Source: Saccoglossus kowalevskii
Taxonomy: Eukaryota > Hemichordata > Enteropneusta > Harrimaniidae
Length of the DNA: 30,396 nucleotides
NCBI RefSeq assembly: GCF_000003605.2
Contig: NW_003129371.1
Coordinates: 48,585 to 78,980 of the forward strand
Reading direction: 5' to 3'
Position 1 is the first letter of the stretch. Every line of letters starts with the position of its first letter. The translations under genes were made by a program, and so were the position numbers. The notes under the pieces were generated by a model, which was not told the origin of the DNA, did no database searches, and was given only the letters and a program-made list of their open reading frames with translations. Below are positions 23,826 through 30,396 of the stretch, piece by piece.

Positions 23826-26800
23826 CTCAGAACGGTGTTGTTTTATAATTTTCTTAAATTTCTAGTTACGTGACGGACGCCACGGCAGCTGTAATGATAG
23901 CCGTGTCACTGTTTGTGTTTCCAAGTAGAAAACCCAATCTGAATTGTTGTAGTCGAAATAACGGTAAATATATGATAACTTGTCATGTATATTTTTATGG
24001 TTGAGAACGGGACGCCATTGGTTAGGATCATTCTGCACAAAACCATTAAGCGTTTTGCATTTGTCTCACGGAGAGAGCCATCTGATAAAAACTCTTGTAC
24101 ATACTAAAATATAAGAAATAACATACCCAACCATACATCGTTGAACATAGCAAGTCCAAGAGCACAAAACAAATAACTGACAACAATCGGAAAAAAACAT
24201 TCCATACGAACAAAACAGCCGATGTATACATTACGCTACATAGTCAAATCAGTGAGGGAAAGATAAATTGACCCAATGGTATGCATGACGTGACAACATA
24301 TCTAATAAAAGCATTTCCGTTTCAATTGTTCGACACATGATTACTGCATGCATGGGTTGTGATCACGACAAAAATGCAATATTCAATGTTCCGACATTGC
24401 CTGTGTTTTTTTCTAACATTTCCGAATACATAATTCATGATGTTCTTATTACAAATGTAATTTTTGTTAAAACGGGAATTTCAATGCAACCCATTGTGCA
24501 TAATTGTCGCAGCTAACTCAGCAACATTCCTGTTCATTACGTCAATTGATCGTAGAATGTGTTGGAACTGTACATGTATATCAACTAGACGTTTTGCGAC
24601 CACAGTCTGTATTATATGCAATGCCTCAGTTTTCCTTCTTAAAGGGCGGCAGTCGTCGTGCCGCGTCCTGTTCGATGTGGGACTCATAGCGACGTATACA
24701 ACGCGTGTAAAATACATTGTTTATTTACATGAAATTCGAACACGCGCTGCGCGACGACCACCGCGCTTTAATTTCAAACAGAGATACACTATTAACTTAC
24801 TAGTATATTTTACAACAGGTGGTGAGGGTACTGCCGGGCCGGTGCCTGCTGTGTTGGATTGGAAGTCAGTTAATAACCATTTACCATGGAGTGTTGTCAT
24901 ACTATTAGGTGGAAGCTTTGCATTGGCTGATGGAATCAAGGTAACTAATGTAATAAGTCAACCCTTGTGTGTTTTTTTTACCTGTGTGTAAATAGTGATA
25001 AATAAATCACGAGTTTAGTTGTGTCAAAGTTTTCACACAATTCTAAGAATATCATATGCATATCAAGTAAGCAGTTTGAATAGAATTTAAATGTTGCACG
25101 CCTGGGCATGTCACTACGCGTATAATCAAAACATTATCTGTATATAATGGGAAACTATTATCACACGGGAATATCACTAAATTAAATGTCATTTTCGGTA
25201 ATGTTTGTCGAATGTTTGTCCGAGCAAAACCAGTCAAAATGCAAACTTTGACTATATTCCATGAAATGTTGGACTCTAGTTTCTAAACACAATGTCATGT
25301 GGTACCTAAGTTACCTAATTTAAGCATATTAAACTGTATTGGTGTGGGTAATTGCATTCCTACTTGATGACTATCGACATTCTGTTGAATATATAATGAG
25401 GGAAGGTAATCAGTAAAATCTGAGGTTGGCGTAGTAATTCAGTGTGACTATACCCTCTCTTTGTGAAAATCCATAAATGGGTGCGCTTGTTTGATTTAAT
25501 CTTAAGTTATTAGATAGTATAAAGGATGTTGGAAATATAAAATAATACTTAATTATCACTTATCAAACTTGCCATTGCCTCTTCCGACATATAGAAAGTT
25601 TCTGTTTTTAATATATATTGTTTTCAAAGTAACATGTGAAGTTTCCCTAAATTATTGTCTTTTCATCATGAAAACAAGTTTTTGCAAACATATATACCCA
25701 TGAATGTACATATAGCGTAACTTGGATGTTGCTATGACTTAATTACCAGAGCCATTTCAACGTTTCGCTTATACCTCTACTGATTGCAGCAATCTGATAG
25801 CAAGCATCCGATAGTTTCTTTTGACTAAATGCATATTATAACAGGTGTCTGGTTTGACTGATGTAATTGGCGAGCAGCTGACTGGATTGCAGTCTGTTCC
25901 ACCATTCGCTGTAGCGCTTGTAAGCACCATCGTAGTTGCCATCTTCACGGAAATCACAAGCAACACAGCAACAGCCACAATCTTCTTACCTGTACTCGGA
26001 AAACTGGTTAGTATTATATGGTTGAGGTTTCCCATCGCATTGGTAGCGACGGCACATATAACATTGACCAATACACATACACATGTTTCGAACAGCTGAT
26101 TTGTTCCTTGTACATTCCAACAATTATGCATAACAATTAGTTTTGGTGAAATTAGCATAATCGAACTAATTGTAGGTTTTGTTTTGCTTTCTCAGGCTGA
26201 AGCTTTACATCTAAATCCACTTTATTTGATGCTTCCAGCGACACTGACGTGTTCCTTTGCATTCATATTACCCATAGCAACACCTCCCAACGCCATAGCA
26301 TTCTCGTATGGTGTATTGACAGTTGCAGACATGGTATGTGTATTTGCTTATCAGCAATGTAGTCTTCGGCATGTTGTTTATGACGTCATTGAGAATTCCC
26401 TTCTACTCACTGTAGGCTCTTGTTCATTACACGCTATTTTAAGCCGACGCTTTTAAGGTTCGCTATCGCAGCATTGTGAGGCGCGCGGCCGCGTACAGCG
26501 GGAAGCGCGTTTGTTGTCTTTATCAATAATGTCAATTTATTTATTTATTATTATTGTATTGCCCCTAACAAGCACGATCGCGTGAAATTTATTTTCAGTT
26601 TAATTGAACTAAAGTTTATTGTTTTGTTTATTAGCCCATTAAAGGGTGGTGGTCGTCGCGTCGCGTCCGAATTGATATGGGACTCATTGCGACGTACGCA
26701 ACGCGTGTAAAATACATTGTTTGTTTACATGAAATTCGAACATGAAATTCGCTGCGGGACGGCCACCGTCCTTTAACGTGGCTTTCAGTAGTCATACTCC

Positions 26801-27317
26801 CAACTCACTGAATGTATGCACATGGGTCGTCCCTGCGTCAAAGACCAAATGGTTATTTAAAATACACTGCGTAATACCCGGTTGTAATACGAACCGCGAA
26901 TATATGCACTTGTACAATGTTGGTGATAGTGTCGAGACACGCAATTTGTGTATCGACTAGTGCTATAGACACTTCACCAGTCTACCGCGTGATTTAACAT
27001 CCAATCGCATCCACAGTGGAGAGGAATATATCAGAATATTTCCAATAACATAATTTGTATATATTGGTTGCAAATTTACGTTATACATTATGTGCTTTTT
27101 TATCTAGGTAAAAGCGGGTACACCGATGACCATCATCGCCATTTTCATCGCACTCCTTAACACCAATCTAATGGGTGTGGCGTTGTTTGGAGTCAATAAT
27201 TTTCCAGACTGGGCGATAACGACCTCGGCTACGGCCCCGGTTAATACAACAGCTAACATAGCTATCACATGTTTTAACATCAGTACCATACCACCCAGTG
27301 TGGTTCTTTTAACCTAA
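14106..27317 (+). CDS. SLC13A: SLC13-family sodium-coupled dicarboxylate/anion transporter, complete, 13 exons
   Basis: Plasma-membrane symporter coupling Na+ entry to uptake of di/tricarboxylates or sulfate. Exons: 14106-14237, 18075-18340, 19302-19428, 19697-19908, 20604-20843, 22387-22506, 22778-22897, 23343-23447, 23866-23963, 24819-24940, 25845-26006, 26196-26333, 27108-27317. Phases join into 683 codons plus TAA. The start has A at -3 and G at +4, after an in-frame TGA at 14085. Residues 12-40 include the first hydrophobic segment. Residues 81-105 hold [11 protein letters not shown] and [12 protein letters not shown]. The duplicated sodium/substrate motifs are [11 protein letters not shown] (150-160) with [12 protein letters not shown] (306-317), and [11 protein letters not shown] (553-563) with TPPNA (597-601). 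RDPGFIPGW and [11 protein letters not shown] are further family marks. The C terminus carries NTT and NIS glycosylation-type sequons. Length is above the roughly 590-630 residues usual for animal members because of a polar loop in exons 4-5 (about 176-292). The carboxylate branch is favoured over sulfate, without certainty. Confidence 0.95.
15790..15813. repeat. (TA)n microsatellite
   Basis: About 12 TA dinucleotides in a row inside SLC13 intron 1. Confidence 0.95.
16372..16415 (+). promoter_or_regulatory. Cluster of nuclear-receptor-like half-sites
   Basis: Five AGGTCA-like hexamers on one strand: gggtca at 16372, aggtca at 16379, aggtta at 16386, aggtta at 16398 and aggtca at 16410. The first three are spaced by one base (DR1 type, the arrangement bound by HNF4/RXR-class receptors); the next gaps are six bases. 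The cluster could instead be a chance by-product of a short tandem repeat. No binding evidence exists here. Confidence 0.3.
16503..16529. repeat. (AATAG)n microsatellite
   Basis: Imperfect run of aatag/aatgg units. Such tracts often mark retrotransposon tails, but I see no element body attached. Confidence 0.8.
17165..17272. repeat. 36-bp tandem repeat, three copies
   Basis: Copies at 17165-17200, 17201-17236 and 17237-17272 all end in atcaaatcaattag. They begin gctccct, gccccct and cttctcc. The unit length is exactly 36 in all three. Located in SLC13 intron 1. Confidence 0.9.
18341..19301 (+). other. SLC13 intron 2, carrying an inserted MITE
   Basis: Donor gtaggt at 18341 and acceptor attacag ending at 19301; phase 2. 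A full CRE-type palindrome TGACGTCA lies at 18578-18585. A 401-bp inverted-repeat element fills 18871-19271. Confidence 0.85.
18871..19271. mobile_element. 401-bp inverted-repeat element (hAT-like MITE) with target duplication
   Basis: The left end reads cagaggtacattacttgggg then tttgcaact. The reverse complement of the right end reads cagaggtacattacttgagg then tttgcaact. The match continues, with gaps, through tggtgacat...aagatccc, about 75 bp on each side. The direct repeat atgttat lies at 18864-18870 and 19272-19278, immediately outside the ends. There is no coding sequence. CAGAGG ends suggest hAT, but that group normally makes 8-bp duplications, so the class is open. It ends 30 bp before SLC13 exon 3. 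Confidence 0.85.
19429..19696 (+). other. SLC13 intron 3, GC-AG type
   Basis: The exon ends gagaag and the intron begins gcaagt, matching the usual GC donor consensus (AAG then GCAAGT). The acceptor attag ends at 19696. Using this donor keeps the frame at phase 0 into the next exon. No GT donor nearby gives a sensible join. Confidence 0.8.
19909..20603 (+). other. SLC13 intron 4
   Basis: Donor gtaagt at 19909 and acceptor tttttcag ending at 20603; phase 2. No repeat or gene is recognised inside. Confidence 0.85.
20844..22386 (+). other. SLC13 intron 5 (1.5 kb)
   Basis: Donor gtaata at 20844 and acceptor ctatag ending at 22386; phase 2. It holds a 28-bp direct duplication at 20918-20968 (catgtaactggttgtttata twice). 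Two ccaat words with nearby context occur around 21832 and 21861. I see no coding sequence. Confidence 0.8.
22898..23342 (+). other. SLC13 intron 7 with a TTAA MITE
   Basis: Donor gtaagt at 22898 and acceptor atgtag ending at 23342; phase 2. The element at 23048-23174 lies inside. Confidence 0.85.
23048..23174. mobile_element. TTAA-flanked MITE, family A, copy 1 (127 bp)
   Basis: TTAA at 23044-23047 and 23175-23178 flank an element beginning agcgggggagtcgccacct and ending aggtgaccatcccccgct. These ends are imperfect inverted repeats of about 30 bp. The core contains tgtcattgtttacaaa and cgcttgggactcaatt, shared with the copy at 30130. There is no coding capacity. TTAA target sites are the rule for piggyBac-type transposases, so mobilisation by such an enzyme is inferred. 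Confidence 0.88.
23758..23822. repeat. (TA)n microsatellite, about 30 units
   Basis: A long uninterrupted TA run in SLC13 intron 8, ending 44 bp before exon 9. Its length is probably variable between individuals. Confidence 0.97.
23964..24818 (+). other. SLC13 intron 9 with a TTAA MITE
   Basis: Donor gtaaat at 23964 and acceptor caacag ending at 24818; phase 1. A family B MITE occupies 24643-24767, ending about 50 bp before exon 10. Open reading in this stretch (24464-24818) is a chance extension of exon 10 and not coding. Confidence 0.85.
24643..24767. mobile_element. TTAA-flanked MITE, family B, copy 1 (125 bp)
   Basis: TTAA at 24639-24642 and 24768-24771 flank ends agggcggcagtcgtcg and cgacgaccaccgcgct, which are imperfect inverted repeats. 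The core word acgcgtgtaaaatacattgt is shared with the copy at 26643. No coding capacity. Confidence 0.88.
24941..25844 (+). other. SLC13 intron 10
   Basis: Donor gtaact at 24941 and acceptor ataacag ending at 25844; phase 0. AT-rich; no repeat or gene is recognised. Confidence 0.85.
26334..27107 (+). other. SLC13 intron 12 with a TTAA MITE
   Basis: Donor gtatgt at 26334 and acceptor tctag ending at 27107; phase 0. It contains a TGACGTCA palindrome at 26381-26388, a short GC-rich patch (about 26475-26515, including gcgcgcggccgcgtac) and a family B MITE at 26643-26772. Confidence 0.85.
26643..26772. mobile_element. TTAA-flanked MITE, family B, copy 2 (130 bp)
   Basis: TTAA at 26639-26642 and 26773-26776 flank ends agggtggtggtcgtcgcg and cgggacggccaccgtcct, which are imperfect inverted repeats. 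The core tgggactcattgcgacgta and acgcgtgtaaaatacattgt match the copy at 24643. Near the right end, catgaaattcg is duplicated (26727 and 26741), accounting for most of the size difference. Confidence 0.88.
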
Positions 27318-30129
27318 AATAAAAGTCAGGACAGTCGAGTACATTATTTTTAAACAAAGGATTGTTACAGTATAATGGCAAATACCTCAGTGTTTTTCAA
27401 AGCCATTTATAATAAGATTTATGTAATTGCCCTGTTTATTTCTTAGTTACAATTAAAGGACCATTCGCCGCACGTAAAATGTGACACATGTATATACATG
27501 TACCGTGGACAGTGCATTCCCTGCCCTGTGGTGGCGCACAACTATTGAGTACAGTTGTCCTTAACAAGTTGGTGACAACGCGGATATATAACGTATCTAT
27601 TGCCGATCAAATTGTTATTGGCTGTTACGCAAAATTTGCCGTAAAATGCTGTAAACTTGAAATTAAAATTATATAACAGTATTGCGGTAAATGAAAAATT
27701 TATATTTTTGCTGCTGGAATGCTGGAATATTTGGAACTCTTGGTGGCGCTATAACGCCTATTTTTATTTTCGTTCAGATTTTGGAAGCTACTCGTCTAAA
27801 GCAGAAGTAACGTACAGGCTCATGGAGTTTCGTCATACAATTTTAAAATAATTTTAAGAAATTTTTTCCTCAGTGTGAGTAAAATAAAGCATAAAAGCTA
27901 CCTCAGAATGTGTTTTTCATTAAATACGGAAGACGTTTTGGAGATCCAACGCAAGTCGTATTCCGCAAATTCATCTGTTGTTAGATTCAATGAATCTCTG
28001 TCTATTACTCAACATGTACATATTCATTCATGGGATGTATATTCTAAATGATATAGATGAACACAGTTACTCTGAGTCAGTTACTGTAATTATGGCAATG
28101 TATACATATTGTGAAAGCCTGGACATAAATAGGAGAACTCATACAGACATGTTTGCTCAGCGAAAGTATATCGTCACCAAGACTGAAATGGAAAGTATTC
28201 CAAGACCATTTTACTGTGAGTTGAAAACGCACACAATACTATTCATTTGGTGAACTTGTGACTTTGCCAAAGAGCATGCGCATAGAATTACCGGTACGTA
28301 CTTTCAAATAAATGTACACGCATGTCTCCTCAATTCAACTATATATTCACGTCAAAGGGTTTTTTAGTATGTTACGATAAATAAGGTTAAGGTGTATATA
28401 ATCAGTGTATACCACAAATACATAATGCATGTGTTGCTACTGTGTACAATAATGAAAGCTACTTTTGAAACGCATTTACACGATAATATATATTTTAATG
28501 AAAAAGACTCTCTAGTGAATGTGGTTATATCGTATTGTTTTATAAAGTATATGTAATGTTACTCACACAACAGTATTGTTTTATTATTTTGTAATAGAAC
28601 TGAGATTATTTTTAACATTTCAAGTAGTATTTTTGTGACATAGGTTGTACTTACTTAGTACCAAATTGTATTAAAACATTTATTGTTGAACCAGTATGCC
28701 GTTGAGTCATAAATATCGAAGATGCTTTACACATTGTTGATAATCACGGTGCTTGTCGATATAACAAATACATGGAGTACTAGGGTTGCTATAACAACGC
28801 CAAAGTTCTGATCTGCCGCACATATACGACACAAAAGATTCGTTTTGCAAATACGTTTGCCAACCATCGAGACGTTTAAACGGATACTTGTTACTTACAA
28901 ATGTTCAAACCAGCCTGATCTTCAAAAACGTGTGACTTTTCTTGATCCAGTTCGACTTGAAAATACCAAAATACAACGTATGAGCGCGATAACAACTGGA
29001 TAAGTTCTTTAATATCATTTCTTGCTATGATCTATCAAATCAAATGACAGCTGTATGTCCGCACGCTTTGAATTTACATAGGATACACTACGTTCATAGT
29101 AGATTATATTGTTATTGCGTTTCTGAATAGTGAGTGGTGTTTAGATATAGAACTAAATAGCGGTGCTTGTCTAAAACTAGTGAGCGCATAAATACTCCAT
29201 TGATGAGAGTAGTGGGGTGCATTTAACAAATAGAACGAGTAACTGAGATAGTTTAGCACTGTAAATAAAAACAGTGTTACCAATTCGTTGCACCGTCATG
29301 TGTAATTTATATTATATATGTATCAAACTCGATCCAAATTAGAAAAACAAAATACTGCATTTATCAACGGAAACCAATGTGGACATGGCATACTGAAACA
29401 TTGTTATTCAGATTTAAATAAAGGACTATTTGCCACATGATGTAATACATCCAGTTTATACTGACACATTGCAAATGTAATTTAATCGTATGGAGCCTGC
29501 ATGACGTATGGACGGTGACAGCTACCTGGGTGTTAAGGTAATTATTACCAATATTTAATAGTGCATACAAGTTTCAGTAGTTGTTTCACATTAACTGCAA
29601 TATCTGGGAAATTGCTGTCTATCCCACATGATGTAATATCTACAAGTAGTGTTATGTGGGACCCAAAGTAACAACAAAATAATTTATTTAGATTGTTTGA
29701 TTAGCGAAAGATGTTTGACAGCAGTAATAACTACCACGGTCAGTAAAGAGGGATGTTAGTACCCGTGTAGCTACCAAGCGCCATCAACGCCCATACATAC
29801 GATACGATCGTATGTCATGTTAATCGCGTACGCGCATTTGTGGGTATATTGTTGGATTTTTCCGTAAGTCCAAATTACTCTACCACAGTACGCCCGTGTG
29901 TATATTAAATAACTGATCGAGTTTCGTGATATTCCGATTCAATACAAAATATTAATTTGTTCATAGAAATAGATGTGAGAAAGTATATTCTGCATTGGAT
30001 CTCAGTCCCCGTGACATCATGATGGGTTTATTACTCCGGAAACAAAAAAATAACCGACCATCATCTCCCCTACCTAAATAATGGTGCATCGCGAACGTGA
30101 TGTTGTCGTTGTCGTCCATCATAAGTTAA
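27318..30129 (+). other. SLC13 3' UTR and downstream DNA, no further gene recognised
   Basis: A poly(A) signal AATAAA begins one base after the stop codon (27318-27323). Others lie at 27883-27888, 29264-29269 and 29417-29422. The longest open frames (for example 27978-28253 on +) show no family resemblance, and I treat them as chance. A 12-bp perfect palindrome atacgatcgtat lies near 29807. Confidence 0.5.
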
Positions 30130-30285
30130 AACGGGGGAGTCGTCACCTGCGCATGCGTCAGATGGCCATAGTGTGTCATTGTTTACAAACAAGCGTCTAC
30201 CCATAAGCCTTTGCGTTTTAGCGTGTGTTGTTATCGTCGCTTGGGACTCAATTACTGCGCGTGCGCAGGTGACAACCCTCCCGCT
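30130..30285. mobile_element. TTAA-flanked MITE, family A, copy 2 (156 bp)
   Basis: TTAA at 30126-30129 and 30286-30289 flank ends aacgggggagtcgtcacctg and caggtgacaaccctcccgct. Compared with the copy at 23048 it has about 29 extra bases in the middle (around 30205-30235). Both share the core words tgtcattgtttacaaa and cgcttgggactcaatt. Confidence 0.88.
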
Positions 30286-30383
30286 TTAAATATTTGCTAC
30301 CAGCGTTTTTCATTTATCTGACATTACCGAATACCACTGAATACGCAAAAGAAAATATAACATTGCCCTTTTCGCTTGGATAG

Positions 30384-30396
30384 TTAGAGCGGGGGA
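30384..30396 (+). mobile_element. Possible left end of a third family A MITE, cut by window end
   Basis: The last bases read ttag then agcggggga, matching the family A left terminus (agcgggggag) after a TTAA-like site with one change. Only nine element bases are visible, so the call is tentative. Confidence 0.4.

Noticed and set aside
24464-24991. Long + frame of 175 codons
   Set aside because: It is intron sequence and a MITE read through into the real exon 10 (24819-24940). Only that exon is conserved, and it fits the flanking phases.
25769-26158. Minus-strand frame of 129 codons
   Set aside because: It is the antisense shadow of SLC13 exon 11, which has a clear family match on the + strand.
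27456-27480. TTAA followed by aggaccattcgccgc, like a family B left end
   Set aside because: No matching right end with a second TTAA could be found within a few hundred bases.
8686-28083. Similar words actctgaatcaattactgtaatt (8686) and actctgagtcagttactgtaatt (28061)
   Set aside because: About 23 bases with a few mismatches and no extension on either side; could be coincidence, so not called a repeat.
27978-28253. 91-codon + frame downstream of SLC13
   Set aside because: No recognisable domain, no supporting splice or context signal, and AT-rich composition makes chance frames of this size likely.

Overview
This window is nuclear DNA from an animal. It has spliceosomal introns with consistent phases, long AT-rich intergenic DNA, and decayed or non-autonomous transposons. 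The two genes resemble those of invertebrate deuterostomes (hemichordate or lancelet type) and lophotrochozoans. The sequence alone does not let me choose a species. All gene coding is on the + strand.

Layout. Bases 1-6437 hold the last eight coding exons of a RIC1 homologue, the large subunit of the RIC1-RGP1 exchange factor for Golgi RAB6; the 5' part lies outside the window. Bases 6438 to about 9760 are its 3' UTR and/or intergenic DNA, with several poly(A) signals and small inverted repeats. Bases 9982-10845 are a 57-bp minisatellite with a clear left-to-right decay. Bases 11044-11192 are a small hAT-like non-autonomous element. Bases 11320-12420 and about 13230-13470 are broken relics of non-LTR retrotransposon reverse transcriptase genes. 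Bases 14106-27317 hold a complete 13-exon SLC13-family sodium-coupled anion/dicarboxylate transporter (683 codons plus stop), including one GC-AG intron. Downstream sequence runs to the window end with no gene that I can support.

Mobile DNA. The SLC13 introns carry three short TTAA-flanked inverted-repeat elements (MITEs) of two families. A fourth TTAA element lies downstream, and the last bases may begin a fifth. A 401-bp inverted-repeat element with CAGAGG ends and a 7-bp target duplication sits in intron 2, ending 30 bp before exon 3. Two internally repeated AT-rich families lie in RIC1 introns.

The two genes have unrelated cell roles (Golgi trafficking and plasma-membrane solute uptake), and I see no evidence that they work together. 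I found no CRISPR array, tRNA, rRNA, prokaryotic system or convincing new multigene system. The most unusual items are the TTAA MITE families, the element crowding the exon 3 acceptor, the GC-AG intron, the graded minisatellite and a run of five nuclear-receptor-like half-sites in SLC13 intron 1.
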